A stretch of DNA of 64,000 bases, from NCBI RefSeq assembly GCF_004801375.1, contig NZ_SSNZ01000003.1:1-64000 (forward strand), read 5' to 3'. This DNA comes from Flavobacterium supellecticarium. GTDB lineage: Bacteria > Bacteroidota > Bacteroidia > Flavobacteriales > Flavobacteriaceae. The first letter of the stretch is position 1. Each line of letters begins with the position of its first letter. Made by a program: the position numbers and the translations under genes. The notes beneath the pieces are model-generated. The model saw only the letters and a list, made by a program, of their open reading frames with translations. It did not search any database and was not told the origin of the DNA. Shown piece by piece: positions 42,402-51,023 of this stretch.

Positions 42402-43220
42402 TTAGTTTGTTCTTGTATATCCTTTACCCAGCTTTTCGTTGATCAGCTTGTCGCGATCCTTTTCGGCTTTTTGCACGGAATCCAGTTCTTTTACATTTTT
42501 TTGACCGGCGGTTCCTGTTTTTCCATAGGTAATATTTAATGTGGCGCCATTCTGTATAATCTGCCAGAACTTATCGCTTTTGGCATCTTTATAATGAAGT
42601 AGTACTGCTTCGCCTTCTGCCACTTTTATTTCCGATTTATAATAGGAGGAAAGGTTCCATGCCGCGGTCTCATAACGCATTTTTTCTCTGAGGTGATACA
42701 GGTATTCCGCATCGGCAACTTCAAACTCCAGGGTGTACAGATCCTTTTCAAGCTTCCGCTTTACAGGTTTCGATAGTATTACCTTGTTGGCAACATCAAT
42801 TACCTTTAATGGTTCGCTATCAAATTGTACATAATATTGACCGTTAGACATTCCGCTGGCTGAAACTTTTCTGCCATATTGCAACGCCAGTTCTTCGTTG
42901 TGTTTTTGCGAATATTCACGATCATTTCTTTTTTGTCCTTCCTCCGGTGTGATGTCGAGCTTCATACCGTCGTTATACTGATGCATAACATCGTATTCGT
43001 CTTTTCGCGGATGTTCGGTTACCAGTTTTTTCCATTCTTCCATTGGAATCGGAAGTTTATTGAAATAAGGTCTTTCAATGTGTCCCGTTTCAAGTAGTAT
43101 TTGCAAAGCAAAGTCTTTAGAACCGATATCGCTTCCCGCATCGGGATGGTCTACGCGAACTTCTGCTGTTACTTTGGTTGCTTCAATATTTTTTACCGTA
43201 ATTGTATATAGTGTTGCCAT
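42402..43220 (-). CDS. WGR-domain protein
   Basis: A 272-residue cytoplasmic protein. Residues ~200-270 form a WGR domain: LLHYKDAKSDKFWQIIQNG, then ITYGKTGTAGQ (the GxxGTxGQ core) and a closing helix AEKDRDKLINEKLGKGY. WGR domains bind nucleic acid ends or act as protein modules next to PARPs and helicases. The first ~190 residues are a beta-rich domain (YTITVKNIEATKVTAEVRVD, then PMEEWKKLV) whose order resembles the middle of the ankyrin protein at 24436. Last gene of a three-gene operon with its terminator at 42317. Confidence 0.82.
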   Translation of the reverse strand: MATLYTITVKNIEATKVTAEVRVDHPDAGSDIGSKDFALQILLETGHIERPYFNKLPIPMEEWKKLVTEHPRKDEYDVMHQYNDGMKLDITPEEGQKRNDREYSQKHNEELALQYGRKVSASGMSNGQYYVQFDSEPLKVIDVANKVILSKPVKRKLEKDLYTLEFEVADAEYLYHLREKMRYETAAWNLSSYYKSEIKVAEGEAVLLHYKDAKSDKFWQIIQNGATLNITYGKTGTAGQKNVKELDSVQKAEKDRDKLINEKLGKGYTRTN

Positions 43221-43317
43221 TTTAAATTATTTGTAGCGCTAAGGTATAGAAATATCCTGCGCTACAATTTGTTAATGAAGATTCGTCGGGAACAAATGTA
43301 TATTTGTTTCTGAAAAA

Positions 43318-43971
43318 TTACATTCCGTCCATTTGACGTAAAAATGCCTCGCGTTGTTCGTCTTCCAGTTTTTCGTAGGCTTCGGCTTTTGCCTCGTCCT
43401 GCGGTACGCCTTCACCATAGCGATACATCAGACCCAGGGTTTCTGTTGCCCGTACATTTCCAAGCTGCGAAGCTTTGTCATACCAGGCTATCGCTTTTTC
43501 CATATCCTGCGGCATGTTGTTTCCAGTGGCATAAAAAGTACCCATATTATAGCACGCTCTGTCACTGCCCGCATTGGCCGCTTTCAGGTTCCAGTTTGTT
43601 GCCGTTTCTGCATCGATTTCGGTTCCGATGCCGGTGGCGTAATAGACGTACAGTTCAAACATGGCATCGGCATTGCCTAACGCAGCCGATTTTTGATGGT
43701 AGTCGAACGATACGGTATAATCCGGAGACAACCAGGATTCGCCGTTGTAATACAGCAGTCCCAGTTCGTACAACGCAGGACTGTAGTCTTTTTCGCCTAG
43801 CTCTTTGTAGATGTCAATATATATACCGAGCGTTTCTTCCCCAAAGTAGGGCATTGATTTCATCGATTCGAAATAATATTTTGTATCTCTGAATATTTGT
43901 TCGTAAGTGTATTTGCTAAAAGCAGCATTGCTGATTATCGCTTTTAATTCGTCGTGAGCAATACGTTCCAT
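43318..43971 (-). CDS. Sel1-repeat protein
   Basis: A 217-residue cytoplasmic protein of Sel1-like repeats (a TPR subtype) over about 70-205. Visible units include ALYELGLLYYNG, ADAMFELYVYYATGIGTE, DRACYNMGTFYATGNNMPQD and VRATETLGLMYRYGEGVPQD, each ~36 residues with the G-x-G turn. Such repeats bind partner proteins. It starts 18 bases after the TPR gene stop and precedes the WGR gene by 97 bases. Confidence 0.88.
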   Translation of the reverse strand: MERIAHDELKAIISNAAFSKYTYEQIFRDTKYYFESMKSMPYFGEETLGIYIDIYKELGEKDYSPALYELGLLYYNGESWLSPDYTVSFDYHQKSAALGNADAMFELYVYYATGIGTEIDAETATNWNLKAANAGSDRACYNMGTFYATGNNMPQDMEKAIAWYDKASQLGNVRATETLGLMYRYGEGVPQDEAKAEAYEKLEDEQREAFLRQMDGM

Positions 43972-43989
43972 ATTTTTTTGATTGGATTA

Positions 43990-44847
43990 TTATTTTAACG
44001 CTTCGAAATTTTTTAGCAATTTGTTGTATTCTTTTTTGTCAGACGGAGACGCTATCAGTGCTTCAATTTTTGGAAGCTGTATTTCGGCATCGGCTTTACG
44101 TTTGTGGTAAACCAGGAAATCGCCGTAATTCCAGTTGTTAAGAAAATACGATTTAATAGCAATACTTTCTTTGTAATGCGTTTCGGCATTCGCCAGGTCT
44201 TTATCCATAAGGTAGCAGGAAGCCAACTGATCATTTAGAAACGCTTTGTCAGTATCGTCCCATTCTTCGTTGAGTGCGTTCCGATACACATCAATTGCGT
44301 CCTGATATTTGCGACTCATGATCAGCTTCCCGGCCGTATTGATAAAAGGTATTGTTCTGCTGCTGGTTTCCGGAAATGACGAACTGTCTGAAGTAGTAGC
44401 ATCCGATATGGAAATCTCACCGTTAAAAACAGAATTTTTCAGATAGTTAACCAGTTTTTCATCAGTATTGGTTTGATCAAAGAAATTTTGTAGTGGTTTG
44501 TAGTTACCTTCGTTGAGAACCACATTGGCATTAACAGAATTGCTAAGCTTGTCATAAAGCGGATCGATAAGTTTGCTACCCGAAATATTCATCTCGGCAA
44601 ATACCTTTCTCAACAGATCCAATACCGCGATAAGGTGGACTTTCTGCTCGGGTTTTATGTGGTTGTCATAGGGGATTACAAAGGCTTCTCCCAAAGCTCT
44701 TAAGGACGCATTGATTTCGCCGTCGTCAAATTTTTTCTTTGCATCGATCAGTTTTTCAGGTGCTTTTTTCAGATTCTTTTTTGAGGTGAACAACGAATAA
44801 ATAATCAGGAGTGCAATCGCTCCTCCTCCAATGTAAAAATAATTCAT
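43990..44847 (-). CDS. Membrane-anchored TPR protein
   Basis: A 285-residue protein with an N-terminal TM anchor (FYIGGGAIALLIIYSLF) and no cleavage site, so the rest is probably cytoplasmic. TPR-like helices occupy about 165-270 (LIMSRKYQDAIDVYRNALNE, DKDLANAETHYKESIAIKSY). Middle part helical. It is the first gene of the TPR-Sel1-WGR operon and has a consensus promoter upstream at 44916-44946. Confidence 0.78.
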   Translation of the reverse strand: MNYFYIGGGAIALLIIYSLFTSKKNLKKAPEKLIDAKKKFDDGEINASLRALGEAFVIPYDNHIKPEQKVHLIAVLDLLRKVFAEMNISGSKLIDPLYDKLSNSVNANVVLNEGNYKPLQNFFDQTNTDEKLVNYLKNSVFNGEISISDATTSDSSSFPETSSRTIPFINTAGKLIMSRKYQDAIDVYRNALNEEWDDTDKAFLNDQLASCYLMDKDLANAETHYKESIAIKSYFLNNWNYGDFLVYHKRKADAEIQLPKIEALIASPSDKKEYNKLLKNFEALK

Positions 44848-44915
44848 AGTTAATTTAATTTATAGTGGTTAATGAGATGGTTTTTAACGCCATCAGGTTG
44901 GAATGATGAGTCTTG

Positions 44916-44946
44916 CAAAAATAGACGGATTATTTATATAGCCAAA
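44916..44946 (-). promoter_or_regulatory. Bacteroidota-type promoter of the TPR-Sel1-WGR operon
   Basis: Minus strand: TTTG, a 19-base spacer, then TATTTTTG, a full match to the TTTG-N19-TAnnTTTG form. It is 69 bases ahead of the start at 44847. The remaining sequence to 45187 is AT-rich; TATATTTG at 45142-45149 on the plus strand may be the -7 box of the protease gene, but its TTTG is only 10 bases away. Confidence 0.75.
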
Positions 44947-45187
44947 TATTTACAAAAAAAATCATAAAAATTTTATATAAAGAAAAGATTCCGCTATTTC
45001 TTAGGTTGGATGAGTCGTTTGTGGAGATCTGCATTTCGGTGTTGGATCATCCAACACATCTTGGGTATATCCGGGTTGTTTTGTTCTAAAACCGAATGTG
45101 TTAAAAGAGATTAAAATATCTCTCTCATTTGTGACTTACTCTATATTTGTGCGAAATCATTCAATCATTAAACGCAGTTAAAATCAA

Positions 45188-46342
45188 ATGAAGCATTACT
45201 ATCTTACGTTTCTTCTGTTGCTTTCGGCTTATGGCTTTTCACAAAACCGATTACCGGTGATCAAAGCGAATGCCAAAACAGCAACAATTCAGGAAGTGGG
45301 GCAACCTCTAAAGAAATGGAATTTAAGTCCGGAAATTAAAATCGATGTTTTTACAACCAATAAGTTGGTAAAACCGGTTATGGTAAAATTTAAAACGGAT
45401 ATCGATTCCATTAGTTTTAAATTAAAACCCGGGCAACAAAAAGATTTTATTGTTTTGCTCAATGGAAAGGATTCCTGTTATACCCGAATTCAAAGTCCTG
45501 AGGTGAAAAATTTTAGACGTGTACAACCGGAAGTTCACGATACGATTCCGTTTGTGATCAACAAGTACAATACCAATTCGATCAAAGTGATGTTAAACCA
45601 AACCGATACGTTAAATCTGAATTTCGATTCGGGCGCTACCGAAGTGGTGCTGATTGAAGAGGCTTTAAAAAACAAGGTGAAAAGTAAACTGGACCTGTAT
45701 AATACACTGCATGACATTAAAGTTGGACGCAGAACGTACCAATCGAAGGTTTACGATATTCAATTGGCAGGCCATGGTGTCGACGGTCTTTTAGGCTGGG
45801 ATAATTTCGACGGTTATATTGTAGAGCTCAATTATGATAAAAATATCATGGTGGTGCATTCAAAATTGCCAAAAGCCGTAAAACAAAACAAAGCGGTTGA
45901 CAAGTTTAAAATGAAATATTTTAATCAGGTATTTTATATCGAAGGCCAGATAACACAAGGCAAGACGACCGTAAAAGACTGGTTTATGTTTGATACCGGA
46001 TATCAGAAAACGGCTGTCCTGGACAATGATCTTTTAAACAAGTCGAAATTCCCGGTTGCTGAAATGGCAGTAATCCGAACCGATACACTTCTTGGTATAA
46101 TGAAAAATAAGATTCCGGTGGTAACTTCCAAACTGGAAAGCCTGAAGCTGGGAAAAAACGAATTGAAAAATGTTCCCGCTCAGATTTTAACAACCAACAA
46201 ACCGGTACGCGGTGCCAATGTTCATATTTTAGGGAGTGATGTTTTAAAGCGATTTAACACCTTTTTTGACTTTCAGGAAAATGTAGTTTATTTACTGCCG
46301 AATCAGTTGTATGAGGCTGACTATATTGAGAAAGCACCCTGA
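45188..46342 (+). CDS. Secreted retropepsin-like aspartyl protease
   Basis: A 384-residue protein with a signal peptide (MKHYYLTF..YGFSQ). An N-terminal beta domain (20-125) precedes a clan AA aspartic protease with two lobes in one chain: Asp147 in LNFDSGATEVVL and Asp269 in FMFDTGYQKTAVL, each starting a DSG/DTG active-site loop. GLLGWDNFDGYIVELNYDKN and HILGSDVLKRFNTFFDF are the matching hydrophobic-Gly segments. This is typical of Bacteroidota secreted aspartyl proteases; substrate unknown. It is periplasmic or exported; no T9SS tail is seen. Single gene with its own terminator. Confidence 0.85.
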   Translation: MKHYYLTFLLLLSAYGFSQNRLPVIKANAKTATIQEVGQPLKKWNLSPEIKIDVFTTNKLVKPVMVKFKTDIDSISFKLKPGQQKDFIVLLNGKDSCYTRIQSPEVKNFRRVQPEVHDTIPFVINKYNTNSIKVMLNQTDTLNLNFDSGATEVVLIEEALKNKVKSKLDLYNTLHDIKVGRRTYQSKVYDIQLAGHGVDGLLGWDNFDGYIVELNYDKNIMVVHSKLPKAVKQNKAVDKFKMKYFNQVFYIEGQITQGKTTVKDWFMFDTGYQKTAVLDNDLLNKSKFPVAEMAVIRTDTLLGIMKNKIPVVTSKLESLKLGKNELKNVPAQILTTNKPVRGANVHILGSDVLKRFNTFFDFQENVVYLLPNQLYEADYIEKAP

Positions 46343-46354
46343 GAATTGGATTAT

Positions 46355-46384
46355 AAAAAACGACCCGTATAGGTGTCGTTTTTT
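46355..46384. terminator. Bidirectional terminator
   Basis: The stem aaaaaacgac / gtcgtttttt with a 10-base loop sits between convergent genes ending at 46342 and 46389. Confidence 0.8.
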
Positions 46385-46388
46385 GTTT

Positions 46389-47867
46389 TTACAGTGTTTT
46401 TTTTAGGATAGCAACACTTCGGGTCAATTCGTCTTTCGATGCCGAAGCAAAACCCAATCGGATCGAATTGCTGCTGTAATCCGGATATTGATGTGTTTTT
46501 CCATCGGAGATTAGTAAACCTTTTCGAAGTGCTTTTTGAGCCAAAGATTCCAGATTGATGGAATCGGCAAAAGTTGTCCAAACCGTCATGCCGCCTTCCG
46601 GAACAGTAAATGTTACAGCATCGGATAATTGATCCGTAAGTAAACCACAAAATAAATCCCGTCGTTCTTCATAAATAGCAATCGCTTTTCGCGTATACCG
46701 CTGTAGTGTTCCGTCCTGTAAAATAGTAGCCATCGCATTGTCGAGCATATGATCGCCTTGCCGGTCCAGTAAAATACGCACCTGTGCCAAATGTTCGATC
46801 ACGTTTTCCGCACCTACCAGATAACCCATTCGAAAGGCTGGCGAAAAACTTTTGCTAAAAGAACCACAATAAATAACCATTCCGTTTTCATCGGCACTGG
46901 CTAAAGGTAATAGTGGGCGGTGTTTGTAATGAAAGTCAAAATCGTAATCGTCTTCAAAAATGATAAAACCGTATTCATTGGCCAGTCGTAATAACTCCAA
47001 ACGCCGGTCAATACGTAGAGAAACGGTTGTTGGATAATGATGGTGTGGTGTTACATAAACCATTCGCACTTTTTGTGTCCGACATATTTCTTTTAATGTC
47101 TCTACAACGATACCGTGTTCGTCAACCGGAATGCCGATATGCCGCGCGCCGGCATGAAGAAAATTATGATCGGCTCTTTTCCAACCGGGAATTCCGGAAA
47201 CCACCACATCGCCGGGGCGAATCAGAGCAGTACAAACCAGATTGATGCCCATTAAAGTGCCCCGAACAGAAAGAATATTCTGAGCGGTTGTTTTTAAACC
47301 ACGTGTTGTGTTGAGGTAATCCGATAAGGTTTCCCGGTAATATTGCGGGCCGGCTGGGTCGTTATAACTGCCAAACCGATGGTAAAGTCCGCCTCGCGTA
47401 AGTTGGTTACGATAGGCGCGGTATAGTTCTTTTAAAGGCGCCAGACTCGGATCGGGATAACCATCGTCGAGATGAAGTTCCGGAATAAAAATATCGGTAG
47501 CTTTATCCGGATAGTTTTGAAAGGGAATACGAAACCCCGCTTTTTTTATAGCCGGATTATGCCGACTGCTGGTTAGTGTTTCCGGTTCATGATCTACAAG
47601 ATGTGCCGAAATAAACGTTCCCCGACCAACAAAGCTTTCCAGCCATCCTTGCATTTGCAGTTCTTCATACGCCTTACCCACGGTGATCCGGTTAATCTGC
47701 AATAGTCCGGCAAGATCTCTTGTAGAAGGTAGTTTCTGACCCGAACGGAGTTTATCGGTTTTGATACAATCGAGTAGGATATCAGCCAGTTGTAAATATA
47801 CCGGACGTGCTATTGAATGATCAAGAGTTGTGTTTTCGAATAAAGAATGCAGTATTGGACTATCCAT
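46389..47867 (-). CDS. MocR-type PLP-dependent transcriptional regulator (GntR family)
   Basis: A 492-residue fusion. The N-terminal GntR winged helix (about 15-85) has QKLPSTRDLAGLLQINRITVGKAYEEL. The C-terminal class I aminotransferase-like domain has YVTPHHHYPTTVSL, FEDDYDFDFHY and the PLP lysine (Lys339) in GSFSKSFSPAFRMGYLVG. MocR regulators usually control a divergent gene; here two GNAT acetyltransferase genes start 70 bases away on the plus strand. PLP as the effector cofactor is inferred from the family. Confidence 0.93.
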   Translation of the reverse strand: MDSPILHSLFENTTLDHSIARPVYLQLADILLDCIKTDKLRSGQKLPSTRDLAGLLQINRITVGKAYEELQMQGWLESFVGRGTFISAHLVDHEPETLTSSRHNPAIKKAGFRIPFQNYPDKATDIFIPELHLDDGYPDPSLAPLKELYRAYRNQLTRGGLYHRFGSYNDPAGPQYYRETLSDYLNTTRGLKTTAQNILSVRGTLMGINLVCTALIRPGDVVVSGIPGWKRADHNFLHAGARHIGIPVDEHGIVVETLKEICRTQKVRMVYVTPHHHYPTTVSLRIDRRLELLRLANEYGFIIFEDDYDFDFHYKHRPLLPLASADENGMVIYCGSFSKSFSPAFRMGYLVGAENVIEHLAQVRILLDRQGDHMLDNAMATILQDGTLQRYTRKAIAIYEERRDLFCGLLTDQLSDAVTFTVPEGGMTVWTTFADSINLESLAQKALRKGLLISDGKTHQYPDYSSNSIRLGFASASKDELTRSVAILKKTL

Positions 47868-47937
47868 AATAATAGTATTGGATGATAAAGATAATCCAGT
47901 AACGGTTTAGTTTTGTCATCACAAAAGAATAATTGCG

Positions 47938-48387
47938 ATGGATTATACAATACGGGAATGCAAAGCTGCCGATCTCGATACCTTGGTTGTCTTATGCGCG
48001 AAACATGCCGATTACGAACGGGCGACGTATGAGGCTCGTGGTAAAAAGGAAAAACTAAACGACGCTCTTTTTTCGGATAACCAAAAGTTATACGGTATTG
48101 TAGCGGAAGTGGCTGGTGAAGTGATCGGTTATGCGACCTATACATTTGATTTTTCCACCTGGGAGGCGCAAAAGTTTATTTATCTGGATTGTTTGTATCT
48201 GGAAGCCGCGTATCGTAATTTTGGAATCGGTCAAGCTTTGATGGAAAAAGTAATCGAAATCGGACAAACCCAAAATTGTATCAACATGCAATGGCAAACG
48301 CCTGATTTTAATGAAAAAGCCATCCGTTTTTACAAACGTATCGGCGGAATCGGGAAAGAAAAAGTACGGTTTACATTACCGATATAA
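47938..48387 (+). CDS. GNAT-family N-acetyltransferase
   Basis: A 149-residue single GNAT domain. The acetyl-CoA loop is YRNFGIGQALMEKVI after strand FIYLDCLYLE, with the later NMQWQTPDFNEKAIRFYKRIG. Substrate unknown. It is divergent from the MocR regulator and followed by a second GNAT gene 18 bases on, so likely a MocR-controlled two-gene operon. TAGTTTTG at 47908-47915 could be its -7 box. Confidence 0.88.
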   Translation: MDYTIRECKAADLDTLVVLCAKHADYERATYEARGKKEKLNDALFSDNQKLYGIVAEVAGEVIGYATYTFDFSTWEAQKFIYLDCLYLEAAYRNFGIGQALMEKVIEIGQTQNCINMQWQTPDFNEKAIRFYKRIGGIGKEKVRFTLPI

Positions 48388-48405
48388 ACACTAAAAGCAA
48401 ATACT

Positions 48406-48927
48406 ATGGAAAAGATAATCATTCGGGAAATTACGCTTCAGGATATGGAAGTATGGCAAGCCTTGGCAAAAGAGACGTTTTTTGAAACGTTTTCGGAAAA
48501 TAATTCCACAGAAAACATGGAGCAGTATCTCGAAAATAGTTTTAATATTCCGAGGTTAACGGCCGAATTAAACAATCCGGATTCACAGTTTTTTATGGCT
48601 TGGGATGGGACAATGGCTGTCGGTTATCTAAAGTTAAATTCCGGAAAAGCACAAACCGAATTACAGGACGATACGGCTCTTGAGATCGAACGTATTTATG
48701 TAAAAAACAGTTACCACGGACAAAAAGTCGGACAGTTGCTGTATGAAAAAGCATTGGAAATGGCTCAGAAAGAACACAAAAAATATGTTTGGCTAGCCGT
48801 ATGGGAAGAAAACCACCGGGCAATCCGGTTTTATACCAAAAACGGATTCGTGGCTTTTGATACCCATATTTTCAGATTGGGTAATGAGGAACAAACCGAT
48901 ATCATGATGAAAAAGGTTTTGGAGTAA
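48406..48927 (+). CDS. GNAT-family N-acetyltransferase
   Basis: A 173-residue GNAT enzyme with EIERIYVKNSYHGQKVGQLLYEKAL as strand 4 and the acetyl-CoA loop, then YVWLAVWEENHRAIRFYTKNGF and a C-terminal MKKVLE. This pattern resembles the PaiA-like/spermidine acetyltransferase branch, but substrate is not settled by sequence. Second gene after the GNAT at 47938. Confidence 0.88.
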   Translation: MEKIIIREITLQDMEVWQALAKETFFETFSENNSTENMEQYLENSFNIPRLTAELNNPDSQFFMAWDGTMAVGYLKLNSGKAQTELQDDTALEIERIYVKNSYHGQKVGQLLYEKALEMAQKEHKKYVWLAVWEENHRAIRFYTKNGFVAFDTHIFRLGNEEQTDIMMKKVLE

Positions 48928-49231
48928 GAGCTGTTCTTATCCATTATAAGGACTGTTTTATAACCCTGACTCGTGCGGGGGTCATTTTTTAACCCGTTTT
49001 TCTTCGTCATTCATTACATTCAAATTTGTAAAATCTGTTTTTGTTTATCAATTCCGGAAGATATCGGGAAAATTACTATGTAGTTTGTGGTAAAATGCTA
49101 ATTTTGCGGAATACACACTAAAGTTGTTAAACCGGAAAGTGTTTTTTAGAAGATAAACAATAAATACATAGTGTAATTGCTATTATTGCAAATAATGGCA
49201 ATACAGATTTTTAATAAGTAACGAAACGATT
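48928..49231. other. Intergenic region ahead of yjdM
   Basis: 304 AT-rich bases. No gene is seen. TAATTTTG at 49099-49106 matches a -7 box, but no TTG lies 17-21 bases upstream, so the promoter is uncertain. Confidence 0.3.
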
Positions 49232-49573
49232 ATGTCTGACGAAATGAAAACATGTCCGCAATGCGGATCACCTTATGGGTATTATTTAAACGATTTGGCC
49301 TATGCCTGCCCGGAATGTACACACGAATGGAATCCAGCGGAAGTTGGGGCACAGGATGTGCTGGTAATAAAAGATTCAAATGGGAATATTTTACAGGATG
49401 GTGATGCGGTTATTGTAATTAAAGACCTTCCGGTTAAAGGAGCCAAAGGACCAATCAAGGCGGGAACTAAAGTGAAAAATATCCGTCTTACCGATGGTGA
49501 TCATAATATCGATTGCAAAATCGATGGATTTGGCGCAATGGCATTAAAGTCGGAATTTGTTCGAAAAGCATAA
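49232..49573 (+). CDS. yjdM: YjdM/PhnA-family zinc-ribbon protein
   Basis: A 113-residue protein. The N-terminal zinc ribbon has two CxxC pairs ([11 protein letters not shown] and [12 protein letters not shown]). The C-terminal SH3-like PhnA domain has [28 protein letters not shown] and ends [16 protein letters not shown], the family signature. Once named after phosphonate use, its true role is unclear; the E. coli gene is not needed for phosphonate breakdown. Complete length, single gene with terminator. Confidence 0.92.
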   Translation: MSDEMKTCPQCGSPYGYYLNDLAYACPECTHEWNPAEVGAQDVLVIKDSNGNILQDGDAVIVIKDLPVKGAKGPIKAGTKVKNIRLTDGDHNIDCKIDGFGAMALKSEFVRKA

Positions 49574-49591
49574 TCATCAAATTCATAATAT

Positions 49592-49630
49592 AAAGGGACT
49601 GACTCACTTTTGAGACAGTCCCTTTTTTAT
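49592..49630. terminator. Bidirectional terminator
   Basis: The stem aaagggactg / cagtcccttt, extended by ctca / tgag, lies between yjdM and the convergent SRPBCC gene. Confidence 0.85.
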
Positions 49631-50044
49631 TTAATGACTTTCGGCATATTTTTTAAAGTTGTTTAAAATGGCCTGCCATCCGTTTTGTTGCATTTCAATT
49701 GGATTTTGATTTTCCGGATCGAAAGCGATCACAAGATCGGTAGCGATATCATTTTCATGGAATGTAACGGTTACTTGTCGGCCGTCTGGCATGGTATAGC
49801 TAAAGTGTTCGCCATCGCTGATTTCGTCATAAGTCGCTTCAAATTCAAACCCGAAGCTTCCATCTTTGGCTTCCATTCGGGCACTATAGGTACCGCCAAT
49901 CTGCATGTCGTTTGATGCTTTCGGACAATGCCAGGATGGATCGGCAAAGTTCCATTGTGTAATATGTTCCGGTTGGGTATAGTAGTTCCACACTTTGTTT
50001 TTATCGGCTAAAATAGTAGCGTTAATAGTGATTTTTGAGGCCAT
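49631..50044 (-). CDS. SRPBCC (AHSA1-like) domain protein
   Basis: A 137-residue START-like fold of the AHSA1/CalC branch: ITINATILADKNKVWNYYTQPEHITQWNFAD at the start and NPIEMQQNGWQAILNNFKKYAES at the end. Such proteins bind hydrophobic ligands; the ligand here is unknown. Last gene of an ArsR-SRPBCC-SRPBCC operon, one base after the preceding stop. Confidence 0.9.
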   Translation of the reverse strand: MASKITINATILADKNKVWNYYTQPEHITQWNFADPSWHCPKASNDMQIGGTYSARMEAKDGSFGFEFEATYDEISDGEHFSYTMPDGRQVTVTFHENDIATDLVIAFDPENQNPIEMQQNGWQAILNNFKKYAESH

Positions 50045-50045
50045 T

Positions 50046-50549
50046 TTATCGGTTTAAAGTGAGTAGTAATTCGTCTAGTTTTTCAAGCGTCGCGATCATA
50101 CCCGGTTCCATACCCATTTGGATTACGGTTTCCAGATCGGATAGGGATTTATAGGTTACAATGGTTTCCACCAGCGTATTGTTGCCTTTGTCGGTAAAGT
50201 TAACCAGCCAGTCGGAACTGGGAAGGTCTTTATTAAGGTCGCCGGCTTCGTTCGCAAAAGCATCCCAGGCAGTATAATAATCGATTGGTTTGATTTTCTG
50301 GTAGGCCATCCAGTTCCAGTATTCGGTACCGTTGGGCTCGATCATGGCATAGTGCCAGTGGCCTCCTTCGCTAAAATCCATGGCTTTGGTTTTGGTGGTT
50401 AGTGGTTTTGGGGCAAACCATTGGTCCAATAGTTCACTTTTGGTATAACAGTCCCAAACCAATTGACGATTAGCTAAAAATTCCCGTCTGATTGTCAAGG
50501 TGTTTTTTTCCTTATCAGCAAGGAAATCGAATTGCAGGTTGTGTTTCAT
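50046..50549 (-). CDS. SRPBCC (AHSA1-like) domain protein
   Basis: A 167-residue protein of the same fold: [49 protein letters not shown] and the C-terminal helix [18 protein letters not shown]. It overlaps the ArsR gene upstream by four bases (ATGA) and abuts the next SRPBCC gene. ArsR plus SRPBCC pairs are a recurring unit in which the regulator represses the operon. Confidence 0.9.
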   Translation of the reverse strand: MKHNLQFDFLADKEKNTLTIRREFLANRQLVWDCYTKSELLDQWFAPKPLTTKTKAMDFSEGGHWHYAMIEPNGTEYWNWMAYQKIKPIDYYTAWDAFANEAGDLNKDLPSSDWLVNFTDKGNNTLVETIVTYKSLSDLETVIQMGMEPGMIATLEKLDELLLTLNR

Positions 50550-50866
50550 TTTTGTTGGTTTTTAAGGTGGTCTAATAGGTTGTCGAGTTGTTCGAAACGG
50601 CTTTCCCATATCGTGCGGAATTGTTCCAGCCATTGATCAATTTCTTTCATCTTGTCGATTTCAAGCTGGTAATAAATTTCCCGTCCCTGATGTTCCTGTT
50701 TTAACAATTGACATTCGGTTAGTATTTTCAGGTGTTTGGAAACAGCCTGCCGCGTCGTGTTAAAATGTTCGGCTATCGCATTGGGGGTCATTGCCTGTAC
50801 GGCAATCAATGTGAGTATGGCTCTTCGGGTTGGGTCGGCAATGGCTTGAAATATATCGCGTCGCAT
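50546..50866 (-). CDS. ArsR-family transcriptional regulator
   Basis: A 106-residue winged-helix protein from the ATG at 50866; the frame is open to an ATG at 50893, but the family usually begins [17 protein letters not shown] as here. The helix-turn-helix is [20 protein letters not shown]. There are no metal-binding cysteine pairs, so it is of the metal-free subgroup that goes with SRPBCC proteins. First gene of the operon, four-base overlap with the next. Confidence 0.9.
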   Translation of the reverse strand: MRRDIFQAIADPTRRAILTLIAVQAMTPNAIAEHFNTTRQAVSKHLKILTECQLLKQEHQGREIYYQLEIDKMKEIDQWLEQFRTIWESRFEQLDNLLDHLKNQQK

Positions 50867-50960
50867 AGTCTTTTCTATTTTATGTAAAACCAATCAGTTG
50901 CAAATATATGTGAAACTATTCGGTTGCGCAAATATTTTTTGATAAAATTTTGAAAGTCAT

Positions 50961-50990
50961 AAAAAAACCAGCCGGATTTTTGGGCTGGTT
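50961..50990 (-). terminator. Terminator of the outer-membrane receptor gene
   Basis: On the minus strand aaccagcc / ggctggtt is followed by TTTTT. It lies 34 bases after the receptor stop at 51024. Confidence 0.8.
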
Positions 50991-51023
50991 ATTAGGGATT
51001 TACTCTGAAAACAGAAGGCTCTC

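Noticed and set aside
43344..43892. Plus-strand ORFs of 182 and 108 residues
   Set aside because: They are antisense to the Sel1-repeat gene, which has clear repeats and operon context.
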